Positions 43,924-56,949 of a stretch of DNA of 64,000 nucleotides are shown piece by piece. Positions within the stretch are counted from its first letter, which is position 1. Each line of letters starts with the position of its first letter. Origin of the DNA: Buddleja alternifolia (lineage: Eukaryota; Streptophyta; Magnoliopsida; Lamiales; Scrophulariaceae). The notes under the pieces are model-generated. The model was given only the letters and a program-made list of their open reading frames with translations. It made no database searches and was not told the DNA's origin. The position numbers and the translations under genes were made by a program. The stretch is taken from NCBI GenBank assembly GCA_019426215.1, contig CM033399.1, forward strand, positions 36,341,022 to 36,405,021, written 5' to 3'.

Positions 43924-45267
43924 TCAAGTTGGAATTTGCAATATATTGCAAATGCCCAACTTGCCAAGAAAGTGAGTCATTTGGACCTTACTAAGTGATT
44001 TTGTAAAAAGGTCTGTCAGTTGGAATTTGGTTGAAATGTAGCTTGGATCTATCATGCCTTCTTGCAGCTTTTCTCTCACCAAATGATAGTCAAGTTCAAT
44101 GTGTTTCGTTCTTTCATGATACACCGGGTTAGAAGCAATATGAAGAGCAGCTTGACTGTCACAGGCCAATGGAACTAGTGTTAAGTCATTCACTTGCAAC
44201 TCTTTCAGCAGATTGATGAGCCATGTTAATTCACAACACACTGCAGCCATTGATCTGTATTCAGACTCTGCAGATGACCAGGAGACTGTATTTTGCTTCT
44301 TTGTCTTCCAGGAAATAAGAGCATTGCCAAGCTTGATGTAGTATCCAGTAACAGACCTCCTTATCATTGGACAAGAGGCCCAATCAGCATCACAATATGC
44401 TGTCAACTTCAAATTCTGCTCTGCTGGAAACATCAAACCCTGACCAATGGTTCTTTTCACATATCTGAGAACTTTGTAAGCCATGTGTAAGTGTGGTATC
44501 CTGGGTTTTGCCATGAATTGGCTGAGTATATGGATAGGGTAAGCCAAGTCAGGTCTTGAAATGGTCAAGTAAATCAACCTACCAACAGGTCTCTTATATG
44601 CTGATGGATCATCCAACTCCTCACCATCAATATTGTTTAATTTGTGATTTTGATCCATAGGAATTGAGCTTGGCTTTGATCCAGATAGGTCAGCATATGT
44701 GATAATATCTTGTGCATACTTTCTTTGAGTCAGATATACTCCATCCTTTGTTCTAGTGATCTCAAAACCTAGGAAATACTTTAGATCACCTAAATCTTTG
44801 ATTTTGAACTTGTGATCTAAAAGTAGTTTTAATTCATCAATAACTCTCTTACTTGTTCCTGTCATAATAACATCATCAACATAAACAAGCAGAGCTATAA
44901 AGTCATTACCATCTTGTCTTGTGAATAGGGAGTGATCACAATGTGACTGTTTAAATCCAACATCAATGAGTGTAGATGAAAATTTGGCAAACCACTATTT
45001 GGAATGCCAACCTCTAGAAGCAGCTAAAGCTAAAAGGGTTCTAATAGTGGTCATCTTGGCAACAGGTGCAAATGTGTCATGATAATCTATCCCTTCAGTT
45101 TGTGTGTAGCCCTTGACAACTAGCCTAGCTTTGTATCTCTCCACAGAACCATCAGATTTGTACTTGACTCTATACACCCACTTACAACCAACAGGCTGCT
45201 TCCCAACAGCCAATTCAGTAAGGAACCAAGTTTGATTATTTTCTAGAGCTTTAATTTCTAATGCCAT
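43924..45267 (-). pseudogene. RT and RNase H region of the old copia element
   Basis: From 45267: [29 protein letters not shown] RT start, then [18 protein letters not shown] and a TAG. There is a jump straight to WFAKFSSTLIDVGF, then YVDDVIMTG and a largely open RNase H domain (43924-44865) with YCDADWA, SSAESEY and the ending DLFTKSL. The jump removes some 60 codons that normally hold the first RT catalytic Asp (LDVNNAFLHG). The polymerase is therefore dead apart from the stop codon. Confidence 0.88.
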
Positions 45268-45279
45268 TGCATCTCTCCA

Positions 45280-46050
45280 TTAAGGATTTTGATAGGCCTC
45301 TGAGTAAGAGGAGGGTTCTTTGTGAAGGGTGGCATTTAGAGCAAAGGTTTGATAAGGAAGAGAGGTGGAGTTGAGAGAGATGTAATCAGATAGGGGATAA
45401 GTGCAAGGGGATGAAGTAGTGATAGCTGATTGAGTACAAATGTAGTCCTTGTGCCAATGAGGTGGGAATCTTGTTCTAGTTGAATATCTAGTGAGAGGAG
45501 GAGAATAAGAAGTAGGTGGTGAGGAATCAGTAGGAGGGATATCAAGCTGAATAAAGAAGTCTGGAGAAGGAGAAGGTGGAAATGAAGAATGATCAGTTTC
45601 AAATTCAACATCATCAGTATGAAAAGGAAGAACAGTAGAGGATGGAGAAGAAAGATTAGCAAAAGGAAAGACATGCTCAAAGAAATGAACATCTCTATTG
45701 ATGATGATCTTGTGAGTATCAAGGACGAACAATTTATATCCCTTTTGATCATAAGGATAACCTAGGAAAACACATTTGAGAGCTCTAGGAGCAAACTTGT
45801 CTGAATTAGGTGCATTAACAGTTGCAAAGCATAAGCAGCCAAAAATTTTGAGATGATTATAGGAGGGATGAGTTTTATAAAGCAATTCATATGGTGATTT
45901 ATTGTGAAGAACAGTAGAGGGTAACCTGTTTATGATCAGGTATGTAACAGTGAGAATGCAATCCCCCCAGAAATGAAGTGGTAAGGATGCATGGAACCTT
46001 AAAACTCTAGCAATTTCAAGTACATGTCTGTGCTTTCTCTCAGCAATACC
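45280..46050 (-). pseudogene. Integrase C-terminal part and linker of the old copia element
   Basis: It begins right after the CACTA insertion at GIAERKHRHVLEIARVL, the glutamate of the integrase triad. It continues through FWGDCILTVTYLINRLPS and FGCLCFATV, then a Ser/Pro-rich linker. It ends at TAA (45282-45280) within NP-stop-WRDAM, where an intact element would read through into RT. Confidence 0.88.
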
Positions 46051-46059
46051 CACTACTAC

Positions 46060-46385
46060 AGAAAAGGCCTGTTACAGCGGTTTTTTTCCCACTATTACAG
46101 CGGTTTTAACCGCTGTAATACGTATCGCTGTAATTGGTAAGTTCCCTATTACAGCGGTTTTTAACCGCTGTAAAATACGATCTATTACAGCGGTTCAATA
46201 ACAAATCGCTGTAACAAACCAAAAAATAAATAATATAATTAAAAAAATTCAACTATTACAGTGGTTCGGAAAGGAACCGCTGTAATAGTTGACCTGTTAC
46301 AGCGGTTCGTCACCATTTTTTTTAATTATTTTTTTTTTAATTCTGTTACAGCGGTTCGTTATTGAACCGCTGTAACAGTTGAGCT
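46060..46385. repeat. CACTA subterminal repeats, 3' side
   Basis: Around ten copies of (t)tacagcggtt or its complement aaccgctgtaa, many arranged as short hairpins such as ttacagcggttcgttattg followed by aaccgctgtaac. Confidence 0.9.
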
Positions 46386-46629
46386 TTTTTTTTTCTTTTT
46401 TTTATTATAATTTCAGCTAGCTCTATCCTTCCCAAAAGCTCAAAATTCAAATCACATAAAACAAACCAATTGCTCAACAGAAACAACAAATTAAAATCCT
46501 AAATTAATTTCATTCACGAAATAATAATCTCCAATAATTACAAATGATAACGAGTTTAATTTACAATAAACCAATATAAACTAATCACCACTTTTAAATC
46601 AAATAAAAATTTACAATAATTTACAACTT

Positions 46630-49600
46630 ACACCGCCGGCATATCAAAAGCGCATTTAAAAATGTATTGTGCCAATTTAGAACGTGCTTCATCAAGTTGC
46701 TCTATAGTGTAAGTGGCGTACTGACAATCAGCAAAGTACTGCAAAACAAATATTAAAATCCAACAAAAATGTTTAATAACTTAAAAGGGACATTAGAATT
46801 TGATTAATATTAATTAGGATTATGCATACCGTCGGTGGGATTATAGATTCTCCGTGTCTAATAATATCGTTCATGAATTTCATGACGAAGAAGCCACAAT
46901 CTATCTCATTTAATTGAATGGGGCACTACATATTAAATTCAAATCAAAATTGTATTAGAACAAATAACTTTTATACGAATAATTTCTTGAAACTATAATT
47001 AAAATAATATAATTACCCTAACCTTTATACAACTCCATTTACAGGCCTTGTTTTTTGATTTGATCTTTTGGTTGTTGTTATTTGCTCGAAACATCAACAC
47101 AGCGCTGTTGAAAACATCAAAAAACAAGGAAATATGTCAATATCAAGCAAATATATATATATGAAATCTAGTTATAATATATATACTTTAAACTTAATAT
47201 TAAATATAATGGACATTTAATTGAATGATAAAACTTACTGATTGATCATATCTTTCATATCACGTCAGTTATTTGGATCACCGCCGTACACAGAATCCAA
47301 ATAATAAACGATCTCTTGAATTGGATCAATCACGAGCAACAACCAATGCCCCTTAATCAGCATATTCAAAAGATAGATTTAAAATTAGTTATCCCTACGT
47401 AACAAATTTTTGACATGTGAACAATGTCTCTTTAGTAGCTCACCCGGAGTTGTAAGGTGTAATAAACAACTTCCCCTCCCGCTGTGCACTAGCTATCATA
47501 GTATTTGCTATATATTGCGATTGGTCAACACGCTGAAAGGGAGTAATTCCTGCTCCTGCAGATATAGAATGTGGGCTAAGGAACCCGAATTTATTTTGTT
47601 TTTGTTCGGGGACCACGTGATTAACCCACAAACACCTACAATTAAGCATAAAATAAATTTGTGTCACAAAAATAAACATAATTCAAATTACTTCAGTAAA
47701 ATAATTTAATTAAAAGCTTACTTTTTATTAATTAATATTTAAAAACTTACTTGATGTAAGCAGAAATGATAGAGGCTCCTATCTGTTGTTTATGCAGAAA
47801 GTGACCGATCTCCTCCCGCCCAATATATTCTGGAAAGGGGATATTGAAGATTTCCACGGGCATGTCTATTCGGATAGTATTTTCAGCAGCCATCATCTGA
47901 AAGAACCTATCAAGAACTGCAAGTGAATGAGGGCGTACTGGAGCAGGAGGGTTGGCCACTAGAGAAGGAGGGTTGGCCACTAGAGGTGTATTTTTGACAT
48001 GTGAGTGCTTCGTCGTCTCTGATTTACTTTTTCCTACTGATGATTTGGATTTTCCGCGAGACTAGAAGCAAAAGAATTCAAAACGTGGGCGTTATCAATG
48101 AAAGTATATTTATTAACATTAAACAGATGTTATAATTTATTAATGACTAGCTATTAATAATTACGTACCGATGCATCACTGACAATGACAAGACTCTTAG
48201 GCCAAGCAACCATGTATCCCACAGCCTCGGATACTGTGAACACTCCTTCATCATCGAGAGGGACTGGTAGGGGTGCAACATCTTCAATTGCAATGTCAAT
48301 TGTCACTTTCACGAGGTGGGAGGCTAATGGACATGTATGCAATGTTCTATCCTCTGGTCGATTGTACATTTTTCCTCTAGCCACCAAACGATAAGACGGT
48401 GCAGTAAGTGCTAATTGACACTGCAAGACATCCTATATATATATACCATTATATTAGAAAATTTTGTATATTATACAGAAATATAGGATTGAAAGTTACG
48501 TTATCACTAAACAAATTCATATCATTAATTACCTGAGGTAGGTTTTTCACTTCTGGGCAGCTATCTTTCAAAGAAATCGCCTCTTCTGTATGTGGCTGCT
48601 GCGACGCAGACGCCCTATGCTCGTCAAACTCGCGTCGCAATTCTAATAGTGATTGAGTGAGCATTTGAACCGTGCCTTGCAAGCTATCAATCACCGCATT
48701 TTTTGAAGGCTTTGAATCCGAAAAGTAATCTTTTTGTGATACCCCAAAGCCTACACCCCTAACTCGACCCGGATGCTCCTTCTTTTTAAGAGCTAAAGCC
48801 AGTGTATCATTGTGGGTCCTCTCGGGTCCACTGTGGCTCCCCTCCTGTGATAAGCTTTCCTGTAATAATACATTTAAAAAATACAAAAATTTAGGGAAAT
48901 TTGTTATTTTAAAATTATTTTTAAAAAAACATACAACATACGATATAACTAAAATTGCAAATAACTCACAATTGATTCCACTACTCTTTTAACATTGGAA
49001 TTATCAATGTTGTTCTGGCTGTTAGAATGTGCAACCCTCCACACTAGTGCTCGTGTCACCTCTGTGACATCTGACCCAGCATCCTTTCTTTTTTGCTTCT
49101 ATATAAGAAAATTTGCAAGGAAATAAATTTGATTAGGAAATTTGTAATTAAGGAAATTTGATTAGAAAATTTGTAAGGAAATTTGATTAGAATTAAAACT
49201 TGTAACGAACTACGTACCTCAGTATGCTCCAGTTGAGCATATCCAAGACGTGATGCCCTGTAAGGATATTCAAGGTCTTTTGCTCTTTCAGAATTGTCCT
49301 TACGTAGTTGCTGTTCATTATATAATCAAGGCATTAGTCAATGTATATAGTTTCAAATAAATTAAAATGAAACCATAAATTAAAATAATTACCTTAAAAT
49401 AATCACTTTGGCGTACTTTTACAAATTCTGTCCAGTCTTCTTGAGAAATACGATATTTTTCGGGTGGGCTTGAATTAATGTTCCCATCATCATCCTCTAC
49501 CCAGATTCTGCTCAAGTAGCTCCTATAGTTTCGAGCTAGCTTCCCAGCCTCGGCTAAGATGAATTTCTGTCTACTTTCGTCAATATCAAAGGCCAACTAT

Positions 49601-49963
49601 AAAAACAAACAATAAAGTATATACAAAATTATAATTTAGACAAAAAAAAAACTACATTTACCAATTAAAAACATAATATATATATAATAACTAACTTACA
49701 GCTATTTCATTCCAAATGGCATATTTTATTGCTGTAGAGACATGTCGCCAATCATTAATAGTAATAGGGACCCTGTCACGAGCTATCACGCCAATGTAAC
49801 CAACAAAATTTGATTTATTTGGGTCAACTGGCTGACCATACTCGTTCCAACCAACTTGTAGCTTTATGCCTTTACTTTTGGCATTTATTACTTTCTTCAT
49901 TGCTGTAATACCTCTACGTATCTCATTTTCAACATTTTTGTTTGCATCACCTCCAGAATCCAT
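46630..49963 (-). CDS. CACTA second gene: coiled/transposase-associated region, DUF8039-like domain, Ulp1-like protease domain
   Basis: A multi-exon gene; exons inferred from open stretches with GT-AG borders lie at about 49963-49700, 49596-49393, 49310-49219, 49098-48969, 48859-48532, 48432-48170, 48062-47750, 47640-47437, 47353-47240, 46935-46830 and 46740-46630. The N-terminal part is like plant Ptta/En-Spm transposase proteins (KNVENEIRRGITAMKKVINA, KLARNYRSYLSRIWV). The 48432-48170 exon resembles DUF8039 (CQLALTAPSYRLVARGKMY ... YMVAWPKSLVIV). The C-terminal exons carry Ulp1/C48 peptidase signatures: HWLLLVIDP with LDSVYGG, and CPIQLNEIDCGFFVMKFM holding the catalytic His, Asp, Gln-type and Cys positions. 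No stop was seen in the exons inspected, so this gene may be better preserved than the transposase. Exon limits are approximate and a role in transposition is inferred from other CACTA elements. Confidence 0.6.
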
Positions 49964-50490
49964 CTACAAGATTTCAAAAGTGAAAAATACAGAAGTTAGA
50001 TTCATATACCAAATATATAAATAGTGCTAATTAAGAAATGCCCATAATTCTAGAAAAAATTCAGCAGAGTAACGACGCAAAAAATTCTACCAAGTTCTCG
50101 ATTTAATCTTCCCCCCAACCTTGCAACCACCAAAACTCAAATATTTCAACAACAACAAACGCAAACAAATATATATGCATTAATCACATCATTAACTAGT
50201 TGGATCATATAAATCACATTCAAAAGTACAAAACCAAATATTGATAAGCTTACATTGGTGGCGGAGAAGAGGGTGACTGCGGTGGTATACGGTATCGACC
50301 TACAAAAGCAAAAAAATACAAAAGTTAGTGTAACTCATTCACTAATATAATATTACAAGCTTTCAAATAATTATCAAATAAGTTCAAATAAAATTTACAC
50401 TTTAATTGCATACTTAACAAAAGAGTTCAAATAAGTTACTCATATAATTATCAAATACTCATATAATTATCTAATAAGTTCTAATACCTT

Positions 50491-53400
50491 TCATCGTTTT
50501 CTTTTTGTCGCTGGTTTACTAGTCTTTTGTGATCCCTCAGTACGACCATTTTGTTTAGTACACCGACGAACAGATGGATTAATCCATATTCCCTCTTGGT
50601 GATCTTCTCGCATATACAATTCATCATCACTGATATCCAAGTCACCGTCACTATTTGTGGATTGTGAACCACCTAAGATAGGAGTTCCTCCATCATCTTC
50701 ATTATATAGGCCATCATCCTCAATACAAGTATTTTTGTTTGCCGATAAAACAATGGACCACCTCTTATCGACGGGATCGGTGACAAAAAACACTTGTTTA
50801 GCTTGAGATGCCAAAATAAAAGGTTCATCTTTGTATCCCACCTTTTCAAGGTCTACTCGAGTAAAACCTATTTCACTATCATCGACACCATTTTTATGGT
50901 CAACCCACCTACACCCAAATACAGGGACCCGAAACCAACTGTAATCCAGCTCCCATATATGTTCAATCACCCCATAATATGGTAAAGTGGCATAGATAGG
51001 GCTATTATCTTTCGCACTTGAGATATGCATTGCTTCAGCTACAAGACTCACCCCACTATTCTGTTTGTACTCCGTTCATCTTGGTCTTTTGTATAAAACG
51101 TGACACCATTTATACGATAACCCGAATGACAAAATACGAATCTGCCCGGGCCCACCGAAAACCGTGCCAATTTATCTGAAACTGAAAGTGAATTCTCGTT
51201 TTGTTTCTCTTGAATACACTTTCGGAACCAATCGATAAAACTCTTGTTATGTTCTCTTGAAATCCAACTTTCATTTTTACTTGAATTTATTCTCCTAAGT
51301 TGGTCCTTGTGCTCTTCAACATATGGCTCAACCTCATCGGTGTTGTGGAGCACATATAGGTGTGCCTGATCCTTTTGTGTGCTAGGAACACTCACTAATT
51401 GCTTTCCAATTACGCTTTCTCCTTCAGTTCCCCCCCCCCCCCACAACAGGAGACTTTTGACGCTCTGCAACATTACCATCATTCAGATATTCTATGCAAA
51501 ATGTAATAGCTTCATCAACTATGTACCGCTCAACAATGCAACCTTCCGGCCGGCTACGATTTTTCACATAGCCTTTCAATACCTTCATATAACGCTCAGT
51601 CGGATACATAGATCTCATAAAAGCTGGTCCACAAAGTTGTGTCTCTCTAACCAAGTGAATAGGTAGGTGAGTCATTATATCAAAAAACGCGGGTGGGAAA
51701 TACATCTCAAGCTCACACAAAGTGAGGACAAGTTGTTTCTGAAGTGCAGGCAATTGTTCAGGATCAAACACCTTGCTCCACATTGCTTTGAAGAAGAAAC
51801 ACAATCTAGTTATCGTTTCTCTCACCTTTTTTGGCAGAATGGTCCGTAAAGCAATTGGTAGCAAATGATCCATGATTACATGACAATCATGAGTCTTCAT
51901 ATGCTTTAGCTTCAAGTCCTTCATTGATACAAGACCGCTAATGTTCGAAGAATACCCTTCTGGAACTTTCACTCCACAAAGAAACTCACATAATGCAATT
52001 TTTTCTTTTCTAGATAGTGTGTGAGCTGCTGGAGGTAAATAAGTACGTTTTCCCTTCATTGTTGGTGCCAATTTACCTCTTATCTTCATTTCAATTAAAT
52101 CCAACCTTGCCTTTACTCCATCTTTTGTCTTGCCGGGCACATTTAGAAGAGTACCAATGACACTATCAAATACACTTTTCTCAATATGCATTATATCAAG
52201 AAAATGTCTAACATGTAAAGATTTTCAATACGGCAACTCAAAAAAAATTGACCTTTTTTCCACCCAGTTTTTGCAAGGCCGCCTGCAAAAGTCTTTCCGA
52301 ACTTGATATCCAAGTCTTTTACATTCTCAAACACCTCTTCACCGGTCAAACACTTAGGAGCTCGACATTCTTCTATGCTCCCATTGAAAGCTTTCTTCCA
52401 CCGACGATATCGATGTTCTCGATTCAACCATCTTCGATGCCCTTGGAATGCATATTTCTGAGAGTGTGGGAGTCTATATTGATCTGTACTCTTGACACAT
52501 ATGGGGCATGCACATTGCCCATGTACACCATATCCCTCGAGATTAGCTCTTGCTGGAAAATCATTGATTGTACCAAACAACATAACTCTGAGATTGAAGC
52601 TCTCTTTTCTAAACCCATCATACACTTTAATACCTGTCTCCCACAACTCCTTCAAATCCTCAATTAAAGGGGCCAAGTAGACATCTATATCATTTCCAGG
52701 TTGTTTCGGCCCGGAAATTAGTATAGGCATCATAATATGCTCTCGCTTCATGCATCGCGAAGGGGGTAGGTTGTAGATCATCAAAATCACCGGTCATGTA
52801 CTATGTGAGCTACTTTGCAAGCCATGTGGGTTCATGCCATCTGTAGCCAATACAAGGCGTAAATTTCTTGGTTCTTCCCTAAATTCAGGGAAATCATTAT
52901 CAATCTTTTTCCATTGAGGAGAATCTGAAGGATGTCTAATCTTGTTATCTTCAATCCCTTCTTCAACCCTTCTATCAGCATACCATGTCAAGTCCTTGGC
53001 AAACGCTTCACTACTGTACATGCGTCTAAATCTAGGTATTATGGGCAAATACCATGCTGTTTTGACAGGAGCAGATCCATTCTTCTTGTACCGTGAGGTG
53101 CCACATTTCGGACACACCTTCAATGGTGCATAGTCATTTCTAAACAAGATGCAATCATTGAAACAAGCATGTATCCTCTCATATCCCATGCCAATTGCAG
53201 TTAACATCTTCTTAGCCTCATAAGTACGATTAGGTAACACATTATCATCGGGTAACATACTTTTTAATAGACCAAGTAAGTCTGTGAAACTCTTATCACT
53301 CCACCCATTGTTAGCTTTTAACTTGTAGAGGTTTAGGACTGCTTTCAATCTTGTGAAATTACTACCACTATACAGGGGTGTCTTTGAATCACTTGTCAAA

Positions 53401-53768
53401 TTGTCGAACATCTTGGGACAATTTCGCAAATCCTCCTCAATCACATTGGTCATCTCCTCCAAACGATCATGCTCACAGTCATCCATGTCAAAATCTACTG
53501 ATCGATATGATGTATCACCCAAATCAGCTGAGGTGCCATTGCTTTCACCGTGTCTTGTCCATCGTGTGTAGCTTTTATCAATTCCATTACACACCAAATG
53601 ATCTTCCAAGTCACGTGGACTAATTCTCTTTCCAAAACAACAACGTAAACACGGACAACTAATCCTAGTCGGATCCGATGCATGCTCAACCGCAAAGTCT
53701 ATGAATTCTTTTACCCCTTTCCCATATTGCTCTGACATACGATCCGCTACAATCCAACTTCGATCCAT
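50491..53768 (-). pseudogene. TNP2-like CACTA transposase (Transposase_21), disrupted
   Basis: It starts MDRSWIVADRMSEQYGKGV, the transposase-associated N-terminal domain with CPCLRC. It continues to KVCPKCGTSRYKK and LATDGMNPHGLQSS, then the Transposase_21 core (MMPILISGPKQPGNDIDVYL, GTINDFPARANLEGYGVHG) and the C-terminal domain (CELEMYFPPAFFDIMTHLPIHL, then YRINGVTFYT further on). Visible lesions are TGA at 52794-52796 replacing a Trp, a frameshift near 52225-52260 with a second Trp-to-TGA change beside it, a frameshift at a 13-base C run (51430-51442), and another near 51060. Intact TNP2-type proteins are single long polypeptides in this region, so this one is dead. Movement of this copy would need transposase from elsewhere. 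Confidence 0.9.
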
Positions 53769-53769
53769 C

Positions 53770-55250
53770 TAAATTCTCAATTAATTAAATTAAATAATTT
53801 TAATATCAGTTGATAGTTAAATTAATTAAATAAATTTATTTTTAATTTATTCTATAAAAAATTCGGCAGAGTAACGACGCAAATATTTCTACCAAGTTCT
53901 CGACTTAATCTTCCCAATGGGTTGTAAACAACAAAAGTCGAATCTTACGATCCGCTAAAATCTCAACAGGGTAACGAGGCAAAAAATACTACCAATTTCA
54001 ACCACAACAAACCCAACATTCTAATCTTTCACCCACAACGAACACAAAATGATACAAAAATATTGATCACCAGTTGGATCACATAAAACATAAAATTTCT
54101 AGCTAGCAACTACAAATATTGATCACCAGTTGGATCACATAGATCACATAAAAAACTACAAATAAAGCATCATATTATAAATATTGATCACCAATTGGAT
54201 CCAAATAAATCACATAAAACTACAAATAAATTAAAGCATCACGATATAATTATTTTCACAAAAATATGTAAATCTCAAGTATAAATGTTCGTTGTGACAT
54301 GACGTGATGCACAAATACCATGAATGCATTAAAAAATGTCAACAAAACAATACAACAACAATCCAATCATATATAATACCAACATATCATAACATAAATC
54401 AAAAATCCAAAAATTAATAAACCCTAATTAAAATAACATATATATCACAAAAACCCACATTATATAATTAACAAAAACATAAATTAAATCCACATTATAT
54501 ACATCACAAAATCCTAATTAACAAATATATATAACAATAATTCACAAAATCCTAATTAACATTATATAACAATACTTAACAAATTAACATATAACCCACA
54601 TTATATACATCACAAAATCCTTATTAACACAACATAAATATATAACAAACAACAAATTAACACATAACCAATATTATATAAATTAAATCACAAAACCCCA
54701 ACACCTATATACAAACATTAACCTAAAATATATACATAATATATATATAACATAACATATATATATATATATATACCTATAAAGAGAGAGAGGAGGAGTG
54801 ATTGGTGGGTAGGGAGGCGGCGGCGCGGCGTAGGCGGAGGCGGCAGCGCGGCGGAGGCGGAGGCGGCAGCGCGGCGGAGGCGGCGACGGAGGAGGCGGCC
54901 GAAGAGGAGCGGCGGTTTGGGGTGGTGGCTAGGGGACGGGGGCGGGGTTATCTTGAGAGTGAGAGAGAGTATAGAGAGAGAGTAGAGTATAGAGAGAGAG
55001 ACCGAGAAGAGAGATTGAGAATGAGAGAGAAAATCGAGAGGGGCGACGGCGGCGGCGGCGGCGGCTGCGGATTGTGGTGGTGGCGGACCGGCGGCGACTC
55101 GAGGGGACGGGGGTGGGCCGGGGGCGGAGAGTGAGAGAGAGGGTAGAGTAGAGAGTGAGAGAGTAGAGGAGAGAGAGAGAGTAGAGAGAAATGAGGGTGG
55201 AGTCGGTTTTGGGGGGAAAAATGGGGGGGGATTTTTTTTTTTTTTAATTA
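53770..55250. other. CACTA 5' leader/promoter region, with GA and GGC low-complexity tracts
   Basis: 53770-54780 is AT-rich with loosely repeated phrases such as attgatcaccagttggatca. 54780-55200 is (GA)n and (GGC)n rich (gaggcggaggcggcagcgcg). Long apparent ORFs there on both strands are proline/arginine/glycine-rich artefacts of composition. It should contain the promoter of the minus-strand transposase gene. Confidence 0.5.
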
Positions 55251-55254
55251 ACAA

Positions 55255-55530
55255 TTAAAGCGGTTCATTCCTGAACCGGTATAACTGATAATCAGTTATA
55301 GCGGTTCAGGAATGAACCGCTGTAACTGGTTTGAATCAGTTACAGCGGTTCAATATTGAACCACTGTTAAAAAAACTTTTTTTTTTTCGGTTCGACTTAT
55401 AATAGCGGTTTTTTACCGAACCGCTGTAATAGGTTCCAACTTAGTTTCATTTATAACAGTTCACTTATAAACCACTGTAATAAGTCTCTCCGTTCAGCGG
55501 TTTTCAAAAAACCGCTGTAAAATGTGCGCT
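55255..55530. repeat. CACTA subterminal repeats, 5' side
   Basis: About eight copies of agcggtt/aaccgct, paired as hairpins (for example ttatagcggttcaggaatga then accgctgtaac). It mirrors 46060-46385. Confidence 0.9.
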
Positions 55531-55555
55531 GTAACAGGCCATTTCTGTACTAGTG

Positions 55556-56031
55556 ACCATTTAGCTGAGGTGTATAAGGATAGCTGCTTTGATGAATAAC
55601 ACCATGTTTCAAGAAGAAAGATTTAAGAGTATGATTAAAGAACTCTGAGCCATTGTCAGATCTTACTTGCTTAATGGTTTTGTGAAATTGAGTGAGAATG
55701 AGAGAGAAGAAATTTTGGATTAAGGAAGGAACTTCACTTTTATGAGTCATGAGATAGCACCATGTATTTCTACTAAAATCATCTACTATGGTGAGAAAGT
55801 ATTTATAACCATTGTGAGTAGGTGATCTATAAGGCCGCCAAACATCACAGTGTCACAGTGTATAAGATCAAAGGATTGACAAGTAAAAGTATCACTCTTA
55901 TGAAAAGGTAATTTTGATTGCTTTGCAAGAGGACAAATGTTACAATCCAAAGGTTTGACATTGTGTAAATCAGAAATACAATCAGTAAGATATCTGAGCT
56001 TGTCTAATGAGGTGTGACCTAATCTATAGTG
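55556..56031 (-). pseudogene. Integrase N-terminal half of the old copia element
   Basis: It reads FDLIHCD then, after an 8-bp duplication (cactgtga twice, about 55842-55860) that shifts the frame, PYRSPTHNGYKYFLTIVDDF, QVRSDNGSEF and YPYTPQLNG. It stops at the CACTA insertion. The first two catalytic aspartates are present. Confidence 0.87.
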
Positions 56032-56811
56032 CTACAACTCAGTGTTATTCAAAGAAACAGAAGTACACACAATAGAAAGAGGATCAAGACAATATAAGCC
56101 ACCAACTTGTTTACCAATGGCCATTGGAATCCTCAGCATAGGGCCCTGCATTATGCAAGAAGTTGGATTCAAATTTATGTTACACTGAGAATCATTGGAT
56201 AACTTGCTGACAGAAAGCAAATTATGATGAAAAAAAGGAACAAACAAGACATTTTGAAGAACAATGGTAGGAGTGAGAGTCACTTGGCCAATGTTAGTGA
56301 CAAATGCAATTGAACCATCAGGTAAATGGATAGATTTTGGAGTTGTGAGGGTTTTTGGAGACTGAAGTAAAGAAATGGACTTAGTGATATGGTCTGTTGC
56401 ACCACTATCTATTATCCAGGTGCTAGATGTGTGTTGGACAGATAAGCAAAAACTTACACCTGTCAAATGGAATGAAGTATCAGGAGCTTGAGTTGTGCTA
56501 GTTGATGGTCTGTTTAGGAGGCTTAGAAGTTGTGCTATTTGATCAGATGTGAGTTGTGGAGAACCAGTAGCATTATTAATATGAGTTGGAGAAGATTGAT
56601 CATTGTTGGCATGATTACTAGCATGACTGATGGGATTGGGACCATTAGTTGTAACCTGCTGAACCATGTGTCCACCAAAAACAGAATTGTTCCCTTTTTG
56701 AAAACCAGTATTACTTGCCTTACCTTTAGGCTTATAATTTGCTGGGAAACCATGTAACTTGAAGCACTTCTCTTGTATGTGACCTGTTCTATGACAAAAT
56801 TCACAGTACAA
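56032..56811 (-). pseudogene. Zinc knuckle, protease and pre-integrase region of the old copia element
   Basis: An open stretch of 259 codons. It has the CX2CX4HX4C knuckle (YCEFCHRTGHIQEKC), the protease active site IIDSGATDHIT, and a pre-integrase part ending near NTEL. It is open itself but follows a TAA/TAG-broken gag and precedes a frameshift. Confidence 0.85.
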
Positions 56812-56949
56812 CTCTTTCTTGTCTTGCTGATTATTATGATTCCAATTCCTTTGAACTTAAGTATTTGAGTTCCATTGTTTTCGCTGATGATTACCCTTTC
56901 CACTCATCAATACTGTACTACTTTCATCATTGTACATGAAGTGTGACAT

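Larger units (their letters stand above)
46051..55555 (-). mobile_element. CACTA (En/Spm) DNA transposon, 9505 bp, inserted in copia integrase
   Basis: It starts cactactacagaaaaggcct and ends with the reverse complement of cactagtacagaaatggcct, diagnostic CACTA ends. The 3-bp TSD acc is present (46048-46050 and 55556-55558). Subterminal zones (46060-46385 and 55255-55530) hold many direct and inverted copies of acagcggtt, the expected transposase-binding arrays. The minus strand carries a TNP2-like transposase pseudogene (53768-50491) and a second gene (49963-46630). The insertion separates the copia integrase sequence just before its catalytic glutamate. Confidence 0.95.

Noticed and set aside
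54718..55254. Pro/Ser-rich 178-codon ORF and Arg/Gly-rich 110-codon ORF
   Set aside because: GGC/GA low-complexity leader of the CACTA element; opposite-strand ORFs from the same repeats.
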